From Roseburia zhanii (GTDB lineage: Bacteria > Bacillota > Clostridia > Lachnospirales > Lachnospiraceae): a stretch of DNA of 64,000 nt. Shown piece after piece: positions 17,555-26,470 of the stretch. The translations under genes and the position numbers were made by a program. The stretch lies in contig NZ_JACOPH010000001.1 of NCBI RefSeq assembly GCF_014287635.1, positions 434,001 through 498,000 on the forward strand, read 5' to 3'. Under the pieces are notes generated by a model, which was not told the DNA's origin, did not search any database, and saw nothing but the letters and a program-made list of their open reading frames with translations. How positions within the stretch are numbered: position 1 is the first letter of the stretch; every line of letters begins with the position of its first letter.

Positions 17555-17583
17555 TTGCAACCACAAAATATTTGTGATATTAT
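17555..17583 (+). promoter_or_regulatory. Sigma-A promoter of the threonine-branch genes
   Basis: TTGCAA (17555-17560) and TATTAT (17578-17583) are 17 bases apart, about 55 bases before the ATG at 17644. It is the only good promoter between the MITE-like element and the ACT-domain gene. Confidence 0.6.
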
Positions 17584-17643
17584 CTTCCTCGTGAGAACAA
17601 ATGTAGTTGTGCGACAAACACATTGGAGGATGAAGCATAAGTT

Positions 17644-18087
17644 ATGGCAGAAAAAACAAAATATTATGTCTTAAAAGAAAAGGCCGTACCCGAAGTACTC
17701 TTAAAAGTGGTTGAAGCAAAGCGCCTGCTTGATTCCGGTAAAGTAGCAAGTATACAGGAGGCTACAGAGATTACAGGTATCAGCCGAAGTTCTTTTTATA
17801 AATATCAGGATGATATATTCCAGTTTCACGAAAATGCAAAAGGGACAACGATCACCATGATCATTCAGATGGATGATGAACCGGGTCTATTAGCAGCCGT
17901 ATTGAAATGTGTTGCAGATTATAAGGCGAACATTTTGACAATCCATCAGAGTATACCGGTCAATGGAGTGGCATCGCTGACACTCAGCGTGGAAGTCCTT
18001 CCCCAGACAGAGGATATTTCCCAGATGATCGAGGAGATCGAAGGAAAAGATGGAGTACATTATTTGAAAATACTTGCCAGAGAATAA
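17644..18087 (+). CDS. ACT domain protein, UPF0735/PheB family
   Basis: 147 residues. A helical N-terminal half with a helix-turn-helix look (IQEATEITGISRSSFYKYQD, about 40-59) and a C-terminal ACT domain (about 71-147, TITMIIQMDDEPGLLAAVL), which usually binds an amino acid. The family is often called PheB, but members next to hom are common in clostridia and may sense threonine-pathway amino acids. GGAGG lies 14 bases before the ATG, longer than usual. It starts the cluster pheB-hom-PGM-like-aspartokinase. Confidence 0.88.
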   Translation: MAEKTKYYVLKEKAVPEVLLKVVEAKRLLDSGKVASIQEATEITGISRSSFYKYQDDIFQFHENAKGTTITMIIQMDDEPGLLAAVLKCVADYKANILTIHQSIPVNGVASLTLSVEVLPQTEDISQMIEEIEGKDGVHYLKILARE

Positions 18088-18124
18088 AAAACTGGCTGCC
18101 CGCAGGGCTAGAATGGAGGATATT

Positions 18125-19330
18125 ATGATAAAAATTGCAGTTATGGGATACGGAACCATCGGCTCCGGTGTAGTCGAGGTATTAGCGACCAACAAAGACA
18201 GCATCGCAAAAAGAGCCGGAGATGAGATTGAAGTTAAATATGTTTTGGATTTAAGAGATTTTCCGGGAGATCCGATCGAAGATAAAGTAGTGCATGATTA
18301 CCAGACGATCGTAAATGATCCTGAAGTTTCTGTGGTTGTAGAAACCATGGGAGGAGTAGAACCGGCATATACATTCGTAAAAGCAATGTTAGAAGCAGGA
18401 AAACATGTGACAACTTCTAACAAAGCATTAGTTGCAGACAAAGGAGCAGAACTGATCGCACTTGCAAAAGCAAAGAATGTCAATTTCTTATTTGAAGCAA
18501 GCGTAGGTGGTGGTATTCCGATCATCCGTCCGTTAAATTCCTGTCTGACAGCAGATGAGATCGAGGAGATCACAGGTATTTTAAATGGAACAACGAACTA
18601 TATGATGACAAAAATGTCCAATGAAGGACTTGAATTTGAAGATGTATTAAAAGATGCACAGGAAAAAGGCTATGCAGAAAAAGATCCGTCCGCAGATATC
18701 GAAGGATATGATGCATGTCGTAAAATTGCGATCTTAACATCTTTAGTATGTGGACAGCAGGTAGATTTCAATGATATCCACACAGAAGGAATCACAAAAA
18801 TATCTGCAACCGATATCAAATATGCAAAACAGATGGGACGCGTAATCAAGCTGTTAGCATCCAGCAAAAAAACAGAAAACGGATATTCTGCAATGGTAGC
18901 ACCATTTTTACTTTCACCGGAACATCCATTATACAATGTCAATGATGTATTCAATGCCATTTTTGTACATGGCAACGTATTAGGCGATGCCATGTTCTAT
19001 GGAAGCGGAGCAGGAAAACTGCCGACAGCTTCAGCCGTTGTAGCAGATATTGTTGATATTGCAAAACACTTAAACCGCAATATTCTGATCGAATGGAGTT
19101 CAAAGAAATTAGAGCTTGTTGATTATAAAAAAGCAGAGAATGTATTCTTTGTAAGAACAACTGCAGACAAAGCAAAGATCGAGTCCATATTTGGAAACGT
19201 TGAATTTGTAGAAGTAGAAGGTATCACAGGAGAAATCGGATTTGTGACAACTTCCATGAAAGAAGAAACATTTGCCACAAAAGCAGCAGAATTAGGAAAT
19301 GTCCTTTCTGTGATCCGTGTAGGAAAGTAG
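18125..19330 (+). CDS. hom: Homoserine dehydrogenase
   Basis: 401 residues. It reduces aspartate semialdehyde to homoserine with NAD(P)H, the branch point to threonine and methionine. Visible: Rossmann motif GYGTIGSGVVEVL near the N-terminus, TSNKALVA, the substrate-site block ILNGTTNYMMTKM, GYAEKDPSADIEGYDACRK and GKLPTASAVVADI. The C-terminus (from about 340) is a short ACT-like regulatory tail. ATG 18125 is favoured by GGAGG 5 bases upstream. Confidence 0.96.
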   Translation: MIKIAVMGYGTIGSGVVEVLATNKDSIAKRAGDEIEVKYVLDLRDFPGDPIEDKVVHDYQTIVNDPEVSVVVETMGGVEPAYTFVKAMLEAGKHVTTSNKALVADKGAELIALAKAKNVNFLFEASVGGGIPIIRPLNSCLTADEIEEITGILNGTTNYMMTKMSNEGLEFEDVLKDAQEKGYAEKDPSADIEGYDACRKIAILTSLVCGQQVDFNDIHTEGITKISATDIKYAKQMGRVIKLLASSKKTENGYSAMVAPFLLSPEHPLYNVNDVFNAIFVHGNVLGDAMFYGSGAGKLPTASAVVADIVDIAKHLNRNILIEWSSKKLELVDYKKAENVFFVRTTADKAKIESIFGNVEFVEVEGITGEIGFVTTSMKEETFATKAAELGNVLSVIRVGK

Positions 19331-19342
19331 AGGCGAAACAAG

Positions 19343-20545
19343 ATGAAATACATTGTAATCTTAGGGGACGGTATGGCAGACCGCCCTATCGAAGCGTTAG
19401 GAAATGAAACCCCGCTTGCATATGCAAAGACACCGATGATGGACGAATTAGCAGCAAAAGGCGAGATCGGAATGGTACACACAGTTCCGGATGGCATGAG
19501 TCCGGGAAGTGATACAGCAAATTTATCTGTATTAGGTTATAATCCAAGAAAATATTATTCAGGACGTTCCCCGCTAGAGGCACTCAGCATCGGCGTTCCA
19601 ATGAAAGATACCGATATTGCACTCCGCTGTAACTTAGTAACTCTATCTGAGGAAGAAGACCGTTACGAAGACCGTACCATGATCGACCACAGTTCCAGCG
19701 AGATCTCTACAGAGGACGCAGCCGTTTTATTAGAAGCTGTCCGTAAAGAATTAGAAACAGATGAATTTAAGTTTTATGTAGGAACCAGTTACAGACACCT
19801 TCTGATCTGGGACAAGGGAGAAGTCGTAAGTTTAGCACAGCCACATGATATCTTAGAGCAGAAGATCACAGATAAACTGCCGGAAAATAAAGCACTATAT
19901 GAGATGATGAAAAAAAGCTATGATATCTTAGTCAATCATCCGATTAACATCGAGCGGAAAAAACAGGGACTTCATCCTGCAAATTCCTGCTGGTTCTGGG
20001 GAGCAGGAACAAAACCGAGTCTGTCCTCTTTTGAAGAAAAGACCGGTAAAAAGGGTGCTATGATCTCCGCAGTTGACTTATTAAAAGGAATCGCAGTCGG
20101 TTCTTCCATGAAAGTCATTACAGTAGACGGAGCAAATGGCGGACTGCATACCAATTATGAAGGAAAAGCCCAGGCAGCAGTTGACGTTTTGACAGATAAA
20201 GGATATGATTTTGTCTATGTGCATTTAGAAGCACCGGATGAAATGGGACATCAGGGAAGTGTGGAACGAAAAGTACAGGCAATCGAGAATTTAGATGCCC
20301 GCATCATCCGCCCGATCGTAGAAGGATTAAGAGCAAATGGAGAAGATTTCCGTATGGTGATCCTGCCGGATCATCCGACACCGATCTGTATTCGTACACA
20401 TAGTTCGGATAGCGTTCCGTATCTGTTATATGACAGCACGAAAGAGCAGGCAAATACATGGAAATATAATGAAGCTGAGGCAGAAAAAACAGATAATTTT
20501 GTTGCCGAGGGATATACTTTGATCGATCATCTATTTGAAGTATAG
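19343..20545 (+). CDS. Cofactor-independent phosphoglycerate mutase-like protein, proposed homoserine kinase
   Basis: 400 residues of the alkaline-phosphatase superfamily, archaeal-type phosphoglycerate mutase branch. Seen: ILGDGMADRPIEALGNETPL at the start with the metal Asp, PGSDTANLSVLGYNP with the nucleophile Ser, and the late metal sites EAPDEMGHQG and ILPDHPTP. Proteins of this subgroup lying beside hom and aspartokinase are annotated as proposed homoserine kinases, filling the missing ThrB step. The gene order here, 12 bases after hom and before aspartokinase, supports that over glycolysis. No classical thrB is in the window. Confidence 0.88.
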   Translation: MKYIVILGDGMADRPIEALGNETPLAYAKTPMMDELAAKGEIGMVHTVPDGMSPGSDTANLSVLGYNPRKYYSGRSPLEALSIGVPMKDTDIALRCNLVTLSEEEDRYEDRTMIDHSSSEISTEDAAVLLEAVRKELETDEFKFYVGTSYRHLLIWDKGEVVSLAQPHDILEQKITDKLPENKALYEMMKKSYDILVNHPINIERKKQGLHPANSCWFWGAGTKPSLSSFEEKTGKKGAMISAVDLLKGIAVGSSMKVITVDGANGGLHTNYEGKAQAAVDVLTDKGYDFVYVHLEAPDEMGHQGSVERKVQAIENLDARIIRPIVEGLRANGEDFRMVILPDHPTPICIRTHSSDSVPYLLYDSTKEQANTWKYNEAEAEKTDNFVAEGYTLIDHLFEV

Positions 20546-20592
20546 GTAACTATTCAGAATCACATATATGAGAGAGATTCTGAATCAGTGAC
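20546..20592. repeat. 47-base palindrome with GTAACTATTCAGAATC ends
   Basis: GTAACTATTCAGAATC (20546-20561) faces GATTCTGAATCAGTGAC across a loop with CATATATGAG. It begins directly after the preceding stop codon. The ends match those of the 9989-10180 element, and CATATATGAG also occurs inside that element, so it may be an internally deleted relative. It lacks a T tract. Confidence 0.65.
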
Positions 20593-20631
20593 AAGGATAC
20601 TTATAATAATCATAATGCGAGGAGTAAGGAA

Positions 20632-21951
20632 ATGATAAAAGTAGTAAAATTCGGTGGAAGTTCTTTAGCAAGCGCAGGACAGTTTGCAAAAGTCGGAGAT
20701 ATTATCCGTTCAGATGAGAGCCGGAAATATGTCGTACCGAGTGCACCGGGTAAGAGAAATGCAAAAGATACAAAAGTAACAGATATGCTCTATGACTGCT
20801 ATGCAGCAGCAGAGGCAGAAGAAGAGTTTAAACCAAAGTTAAAAAAGATCAAAGACCGCTATGATGCGATCATTAACGGATTGAATCTGAAACTGTCTTT
20901 AGAGGAAGAATTCCGTATCATTGCAGAAAATTTTGCAAAAAAAGCAGGCAGTGACTATGCGGCATCTCGTGGAGAATATTTAAACGGTATCATTATGGCA
21001 GCATATTTAGGATATGATTTTATCGATGCAGCCGAAGTTGTATTTTTTGATGAAAATGGCGAATTTGATGCGGATAAGACAGATAAAGTATTATCTGCAC
21101 GTTTAGAAAAGAGTGAAAAAGCCGTTATTCCGGGATTTTACGGAGCAAAAGAAGACGGTAGTGTCGTTACCTTCTCAAGAGGTGGTTCCGATATTACAGG
21201 TTCTATTGTAGCAAAAGCAGCAAAAGCAGATATGTATGAGAACTGGACAGATGTATCTGGATTTTTGATTGCAGATCCAAGGATCATTAAGAATCCGGAA
21301 GTGATCAAAGTAATCACCTACCGCGAACTTCGTGAGCTTTCCTATATGGGAGCAACCGTATTGCATGAAGATGCAGTATTCCCAGTCCGTAAGGCAGGAA
21401 TCCCGATCAATATCCGTAACACCAATGCGCCGGAAGATGAAGGTACACTGATCGTAGAGAGTACCTGTCACCAGTCAAAATATACCGTAACCGGTATTGC
21501 CGGAAAGAAAGGCTTTGTCGCAGTTAATATCGATAAAGATATGATGAACTCCGAAGTTGGATTTGGCAGAAAAGTATTGCAGGCATTTGAGCAGAATGGT
21601 ATTTCTTTTGAACATGTACCGTCCGGTATTGATACAATGACTGTATTTGTACATCAGGAAGAATTTGTAGGCAAGGAACAGCAGGTATTATCTGCGATCC
21701 ATCGTCTTGCACAGCCGGATACGATCGACTTAGAAGCTGATCTTGCACTGATCGCAGTGGTAGGAAGGGGAATGCGTTCTACAAGAGGAACAGCGGGAAG
21801 AATTTTTTCTGCACTTGCACACGCAAATGTCAACGTCAAGATGATCGATCAGGGATCTAGTGAGTTAAATATCATCATTGGTGTAGCAAATAATGATTTT
21901 GAAACAGCGATCGAAGCAATTTATGATATTTTTGTAAAGACACAGTTATAA
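20632..21951 (+). CDS. lysC: Aspartate kinase
   Basis: 439 residues. First step of the aspartate family pathway (lysine, threonine, methionine). Seen: KFGGSSLA at the N-terminus (ATP/aspartate site), FSRGGSDITGSIVAKA (about 182-197) and two ACT domains in the last 150 residues (FVAVNIDKDMMNSEVGFGRKVL; LIAVVGRGMRSTRGTAGRIF), which normally bind the inhibitory end product. GAGGAGTAAGGA precedes the ATG. It lies 86 bases after the PGM-like gene. Confidence 0.95.
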   Translation: MIKVVKFGGSSLASAGQFAKVGDIIRSDESRKYVVPSAPGKRNAKDTKVTDMLYDCYAAAEAEEEFKPKLKKIKDRYDAIINGLNLKLSLEEEFRIIAENFAKKAGSDYAASRGEYLNGIIMAAYLGYDFIDAAEVVFFDENGEFDADKTDKVLSARLEKSEKAVIPGFYGAKEDGSVVTFSRGGSDITGSIVAKAAKADMYENWTDVSGFLIADPRIIKNPEVIKVITYRELRELSYMGATVLHEDAVFPVRKAGIPINIRNTNAPEDEGTLIVESTCHQSKYTVTGIAGKKGFVAVNIDKDMMNSEVGFGRKVLQAFEQNGISFEHVPSGIDTMTVFVHQEEFVGKEQQVLSAIHRLAQPDTIDLEADLALIAVVGRGMRSTRGTAGRIFSALAHANVNVKMIDQGSSELNIIIGVANNDFETAIEAIYDIFVKTQL

Positions 21952-21999
21952 TTACAGATGGCATTGTAATGATGCAGATGAGGAATCGTTATCAAAGAG

Positions 22000-22033
22000 G
22001 TCAGGGAAAGCAGACATTTCCCTGACTTTTTTT
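22000..22033 (+). terminator. Terminator after aspartokinase
   Basis: GTCAGGGAAA (22000-22009) pairs perfectly with TTTCCCTGAC (22017-22026), followed by seven Ts. A clear intrinsic terminator ending the threonine-branch unit. Confidence 0.92.
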
Positions 22034-22069
22034 CCCGATAGGATATGACATATTTTCTGGCAAAATCTG

Positions 22070-22099
22070 CTTCACTTTCTAGTGCCATCTATGGTAAAA
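22070..22099 (+). promoter_or_regulatory. Candidate promoter of pyrC
   Basis: TTCACT and TAAAAT separated by 18 bases lie between the lysC terminator and pyrC, about 60 bases before the pyrC ATG. The match is moderate, but no better promoter is seen in this gap. No pyrimidine attenuator hairpin could be recognised in the short leader. Confidence 0.45.
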
Positions 22100-22155
22100 T
22101 AAAGTTGGTTTACTATGCTATATCACCAATTATGAGAATATGCGAGGTAACAGAC

Positions 22156-23433
22156 ATGAAATTACTGATAAAAAACGGCAGAGTCATCGATCCTGCAACA
22201 AAGACAGATGCAGTATCCGATGTACTTGTCGAAGATGGCAAAATTGTAAAAGTAGACAAATCGATTCAGGAAAAAGCTGATAAGACAATAGATGCAAAAG
22301 GCTGTTTTGTTATGCCGGGATTTATTGACCTGCATGTGCATTTACGTGATCCGGGATTTGAACATAAGGAAACAGTAGCTACCGGAGCAAAAGCGGCAGC
22401 AAGAGGTGGATTTACGACAATCCTTGCCATGCCAAATACAAAACCGGCTGCAGATAACGTGGATGTGGTCAATTACGTGCATCAGAAAGCAAAAAATCTG
22501 GCACCTGTCAACGTACTTCAGATCGGAGCAGTTACAAAAGGACAAAACGGAAAAGAATTATCCGATATCCATGGAATGGTAGAAGCCGGAATACCAGCCA
22601 TTTCAGAAGATGGAAAGTCTGTGATGGATACAGCCGTTTATTACAAAGCGATGCAGATAGCAAAAAAAGAAAATATTCCGGTCTTTGCCCATTGCGAAGA
22701 TAAAGATCTCGTGCAGGGCGGTGTGATGAATGCCGGAAAGCGTGCAGAAGAATTAGGACTGCCGGGGATCGCAAATGTCGTAGAAGATGTGATCACAGCG
22801 AGAGATATTGTATTAGCAGACAGTGCAGGCGTACATCTGCATTTATGCCACTGTTCTACCAGGAAAAGTGTATGGATGGTAAAACATGCGAAGGAAGATC
22901 ATCTCCATGTGACAGCAGAAGCGTGCCCACATCATTTTACGTTGTCAGAAGAAGATATCAAAGAGGATGATCCGGATTATAAGATGAATCCACCACTTCG
23001 TTCCGTAGAAGATGTAGAGGCGATTCGTGAAGGACTGAAAAATAACGTGATCGATGTGATCGCTACAGATCATGCACCGCATACGGCGATTGAAAAAGGT
23101 GATTCCATGAGAAAAGCACCGTTTGGTATCGTCGGACTTGAAACGGCTGCGGCACTGACTTATTCAGAACTTGTCTTAAAAGGATATTTAACACCGATGC
23201 AGATGGCGGAAAAATTAAGCTATAACCCTGCACAGATCATACATTCTGACAAAGGAACGCTAAAAGAAGGAGCCATTGCAGATATCGTGATCTTTGATCC
23301 GGAAAAACAGTATGTGATCGATGCAGAAAAATTTGCAGGAAAATCAAAAAATACCCCATTTGATGGCAGGGAAGTGACCGGAGAAGTCAAAGCAACGATC
23401 GTATCCGGTGAAATTGTATACAGTGCAGAATAA
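22156..23433 (+). CDS. pyrC: Dihydroorotase
   Basis: 425 residues from ATG 22156 (GCGAGG upstream). Third step of pyrimidine synthesis: cyclisation of carbamoyl-aspartate to dihydroorotate. Metal-binding HxH is in GFIDLHVHLRDPGFEHKE (about 55-72); later ligands are in FAHCEDKDL and LHLCHCST, and the catalytic Asp is in VIATDHAPH. It is of the long (class I) bacterial type. It heads the pyr cluster; pyrB/pyrI and carA/carB are not in the window. Confidence 0.96.
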   Translation: MKLLIKNGRVIDPATKTDAVSDVLVEDGKIVKVDKSIQEKADKTIDAKGCFVMPGFIDLHVHLRDPGFEHKETVATGAKAAARGGFTTILAMPNTKPAADNVDVVNYVHQKAKNLAPVNVLQIGAVTKGQNGKELSDIHGMVEAGIPAISEDGKSVMDTAVYYKAMQIAKKENIPVFAHCEDKDLVQGGVMNAGKRAEELGLPGIANVVEDVITARDIVLADSAGVHLHLCHCSTRKSVWMVKHAKEDHLHVTAEACPHHFTLSEEDIKEDDPDYKMNPPLRSVEDVEAIREGLKNNVIDVIATDHAPHTAIEKGDSMRKAPFGIVGLETAAALTYSELVLKGYLTPMQMAEKLSYNPAQIIHSDKGTLKEGAIADIVIFDPEKQYVIDAEKFAGKSKNTPFDGREVTGEVKATIVSGEIVYSAE

Positions 23434-23508
23434 GCTGAGTAAGAATACGCTTAAGGTGTTTGATTTAAAATAACCAGAATAAAAAGAAATCAGGAGAGGA
23501 TAACAACA

Positions 23509-24438
23509 ATGATTCAGAAATTAGCAGATAAGATTAAAAAAACACATGCTCCGATCTGTGTAGGCTTAGATCCGATGTTAAATTATATTCCAGAGCACAT
23601 TTTAAAGAAGGCATTTGCAGAATATGGAGAAACATTAGAAGGTGCAGCAGAGGCAATCTGGCAGTATAACAAAGGGATTATCGATGCAACTTATGACCTG
23701 ATCCCGTCAGTAAAGCCACAGATCGCAATGTACGAGCAGTTTGGGATTGAAGGATTGAAAGCATTTAAAAAGACAGTCGATTACTGCCATGAAAAAGATC
23801 TGATCGTGATCGGTGATGTAAAAAGAGGCGATATCGGTTCTACATCTGCGGCTTATGCAACAGGACATCTAGGCAAAGTTACAGTCGGCAGTAAGACCTA
23901 TGCAGCATTTGATGAAGATTTTGCAACCGTCAATCCATATCTTGGAACAGACGGCATTAAACCATTTATTGATGTCTGCAAAGAAGAAAAAAAAGGCATC
24001 TTTATTCTGGTGAAAACATCAAATCCGTCCAGCGGTGAATTTCAGGATCGTCTGATCGACGGCAGACCATTATATGAATGGGTTGGTGAAAAAGTAGCAG
24101 AATGGGGCGCAGACCACATGGGAGATACGTACAGCTACGTGGGTGCTGTTGTTGGAGCGACTTATCCTGAAATGGGAAAAGTACTTCGGAAAGTCATGCC
24201 AAAGAGTTTCATTTTAGTGCCGGGCTATGGTGCACAGGGAGGAAAAGGTGCAGATCTTGTACATTTCTTCAATGAAGATGGTTTAGGTGCAGTTGTCAAT
24301 TCTTCAAGAGGTATCATTGCCGCTTATAAGCAGGAAAAATATGCAAAATTCGGCAGTGAAAATTATGCAGATGCATCAAGGGCAGCCGTAGAAGATATGA
24401 TCGCAGATATTGACGGAGCACTAAATGCTGTAAAATAA
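23509..24438 (+). CDS. pyrF: Orotidine 5'-phosphate decarboxylase
   Basis: 309 residues, the long type-2 form. Last step of UMP synthesis. The N-terminal APICVGLDPM and the catalytic IGDVKRGDIGSTSAAYA (about 103-119; Asp-Lys-Asp network) are clear, and LVPGYGAQGG near residue 243 is the phosphate-binding region. AGGAGAGGA precedes the ATG. It follows pyrC by 75 bases in the same direction. Confidence 0.96.
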   Translation: MIQKLADKIKKTHAPICVGLDPMLNYIPEHILKKAFAEYGETLEGAAEAIWQYNKGIIDATYDLIPSVKPQIAMYEQFGIEGLKAFKKTVDYCHEKDLIVIGDVKRGDIGSTSAAYATGHLGKVTVGSKTYAAFDEDFATVNPYLGTDGIKPFIDVCKEEKKGIFILVKTSNPSSGEFQDRLIDGRPLYEWVGEKVAEWGADHMGDTYSYVGAVVGATYPEMGKVLRKVMPKSFILVPGYGAQGGKGADLVHFFNEDGLGAVVNSSRGIIAAYKQEKYAKFGSENYADASRAAVEDMIADIDGALNAVK

Positions 24439-24497
24439 AACACTGTCTGGATCATAAGAAAGTGATCTGGTAACAGTAGTCAATCAGGGAGAAAACT

Positions 24498-25265
24498 ATG
24501 TCAGAGAAAAAAAGAGAAACAGCCATCATTATCCGGAAAGAAGAAATCTCGTATGGAATTTATGATATGTGGCTTCGTACAGAACAGATTGCAGAACTGG
24601 CAAAACCGGGGCAGTTTGTATCTTTATACTGTGCAGATGGCAGCAGACTGCTGCCAAGACCGATCAGTATTTGTGAGATTGATAAAAATGATAAGGCAAT
24701 CCGTTTAGTGTATCGTGTTGCAGGTAAGGGAACAGAAGAATTTTCCAAAATGACCACAGGAATGCAGTTAGATATCATCGGACCATTAGGAAATGGATTC
24801 CCAACGAAGAAAAAGAAAGCATTTCTGATCGGAGGAGGAATCGGAATCCCGCCGATGTTAGAACTTGCAAAGCAGTTAGATTGCGAGAAACAGATTGTTT
24901 TAGGATATCGTGATGATCTGTTTTTATATGAAGAATTTAAAAAATATGGCAGCGTTTATGTTGCTACCGAAGATGGAAGTGCAGGAACAGAAGGAAATGT
25001 TTTAGATGCAATCCGCGAAAACGGTCTGGATGCGGAAGTGATCTATGCCTGCGGACCATTACCGATGCTTCGTGCCTTAAAAGAGTATGCCGCAAAGAAT
25101 CAGATCGAATGCTGGGTTTCTTTAGAGGAACGTATGGCATGTGGAATCGGTGCATGTTTAGGTTGTGTCTGTAAGTCAAAGAATAAAGATGCACATACAA
25201 ACGTCAACAATAAGAGGATTTGTAAAGAGGGACCGGTCTTTTTGGCAGAGGAGGTGGACTTCTAA
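24498..25265 (+). CDS. pyrK: Dihydroorotate dehydrogenase electron transfer subunit
   Basis: 255 residues. Binds FAD and a [2Fe-2S] cluster and passes electrons between NAD+ and PyrD type 1B. Seen: FAD-site RPISICEI and LIGGGIGIPPMLELA, NAD-site YACGPLPMLRAL, and cluster cysteines in CGIGACLGCVCKSK with a later Cys in KRICKEGPVF. Its TAA overlaps the pyrD ATG by one base, consistent with an equimolar complex. Confidence 0.96.
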   Translation: MSEKKRETAIIIRKEEISYGIYDMWLRTEQIAELAKPGQFVSLYCADGSRLLPRPISICEIDKNDKAIRLVYRVAGKGTEEFSKMTTGMQLDIIGPLGNGFPTKKKKAFLIGGGIGIPPMLELAKQLDCEKQIVLGYRDDLFLYEEFKKYGSVYVATEDGSAGTEGNVLDAIRENGLDAEVIYACGPLPMLRALKEYAAKNQIECWVSLEERMACGIGACLGCVCKSKNKDAHTNVNNKRICKEGPVFLAEEVDF

Positions 25266-26167
25266 TGAATATGAAAGTAGATTTAGCAGGAGTTACACTT
25301 GACAATCCTGTTATGACAGCATCAGGAACTTTTGGTTCTGGAGAAGAATTTTCCGAATTTGTAGATTTGAATAAATTAGGAGCAGTTGTCACCAAAGGAG
25401 TTGCCAATATCCCATGGGAAGGCAATCCTACACCAAGAGTAGCAGAAGTTTATGGTGGTATGTTAAATGCGATCGGACTTCAGAATCCGGGAATCGATCT
25501 TTTTATTGAGAGGGATATTCCATTCCTTAAGAAATATGATACAAAGATCATTGTCAATGTATGTGGAAAGAGCACTGCAGATTATTGTGAAGTGGTGGAA
25601 CGGCTTGCCGAACAGCCGGTAGATATGTTAGAGATCAACATTTCCTGCCCGAATGTCAAAGAAGGCGGGATTGCATTTGGTCAGGATCCAAAGAGCGTAG
25701 AAGCGATCACAAAAGAAGTAAAAAAATATGCAAAGCAGCCGGTCATTATGAAATTAAGTCCAAATGTGACAGATATTACAGAAATGGCAAAAGCGGCAGA
25801 AGCAGGTGGAGCAGATGTTCTTTCTCTGATCAATACATTAACCGGTATGAAAATCGATATCCACAAAAGAAAGTTTGCCTTAGCCAATAAAACGGGCGGT
25901 ATGTCTGGTCCTGCGATCCACCCGATCGCAGTACGCATGGTATACCAGACCGCACAGGCAGTCAGATTGCCGATCATTGGCATGGGTGGAATCTTAACAG
26001 CCGAAGATGCGATAGAAATGATGCTTGCAGGTGCAACCGCAGTATCTGTCGGAACTGCGAATTTCCATAACCCGAAGGTAACGGAAGAAATCGTAGCCGG
26101 AATGCAGACATATTTAGAGGAACAGCAGATTGCGGATATCAGAGAGCTGATCGGGGCTGTGCAGTAA
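25265..26167 (+). CDS. pyrD: Dihydroorotate dehydrogenase, type 1B catalytic subunit
   Basis: 300 residues. Oxidises dihydroorotate to orotate with FMN; the 1B form uses NAD+ through PyrK. Seen: NPVMTASGTFGSGEEF near the N-terminus, the active-site cysteine in EINISCPNVKEGG (about 122-134), and the FMN-phosphate loops IGMGGILTAEDA and VSVGTANF. The start is fixed by the one-base overlap with pyrK and GGAGG 10 bases before it. Confidence 0.96.
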   Translation: MNMKVDLAGVTLDNPVMTASGTFGSGEEFSEFVDLNKLGAVVTKGVANIPWEGNPTPRVAEVYGGMLNAIGLQNPGIDLFIERDIPFLKKYDTKIIVNVCGKSTADYCEVVERLAEQPVDMLEINISCPNVKEGGIAFGQDPKSVEAITKEVKKYAKQPVIMKLSPNVTDITEMAKAAEAGGADVLSLINTLTGMKIDIHKRKFALANKTGGMSGPAIHPIAVRMVYQTAQAVRLPIIGMGGILTAEDAIEMMLAGATAVSVGTANFHNPKVTEEIVAGMQTYLEEQQIADIRELIGAVQ

Positions 26168-26310
26168 GGTTGATGCTGGAATATGGTTTTACAGATTGTT
26201 TGAAAAAATAAAATAAGAGTGTGAATGTTAAAATGAGTCGTTGTCAGTCGTGGAAATGCGATTGGTGGCGGCTTATTTTACTTTGTATGATAGATAGCGT
26301 TTTTTGTCAG

Positions 26311-26339
26311 TTGAAAAATCAAAGTACAGATGGTATACT
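26311..26339 (+). promoter_or_regulatory. Sigma-A promoter of pyrE
   Basis: TTGAAA (26311-26316), 17-base spacer, TATACT (26334-26339): near consensus. It sits in the 303-base gap between pyrD and pyrE and gives a leader of about 125 bases, so pyrE can be made independently of pyrC-F-K-D. Nothing else recognisable is in this gap; a 66-codon open frame across the promoter looks fortuitous. Confidence 0.75.
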
Positions 26340-26470
26340 CAAAATGTATATTTATGCTTATCACGTTGATCCTGCCGGCAGATCAGAAAACATGATACAC
26401 ACGGGCAGATCAATCGAATGATATCAAACAATAACCGTTAATAAACTATAAAAACAGGAGAAATAATCAA

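Noticed and set aside
26221..26421. 66-codon open frame in the pyrD-pyrE gap
   Set aside because: It spans the pyrE promoter, has no ribosome site, and its composition (many Cys/Trp/Arg) is unlike real genes here.
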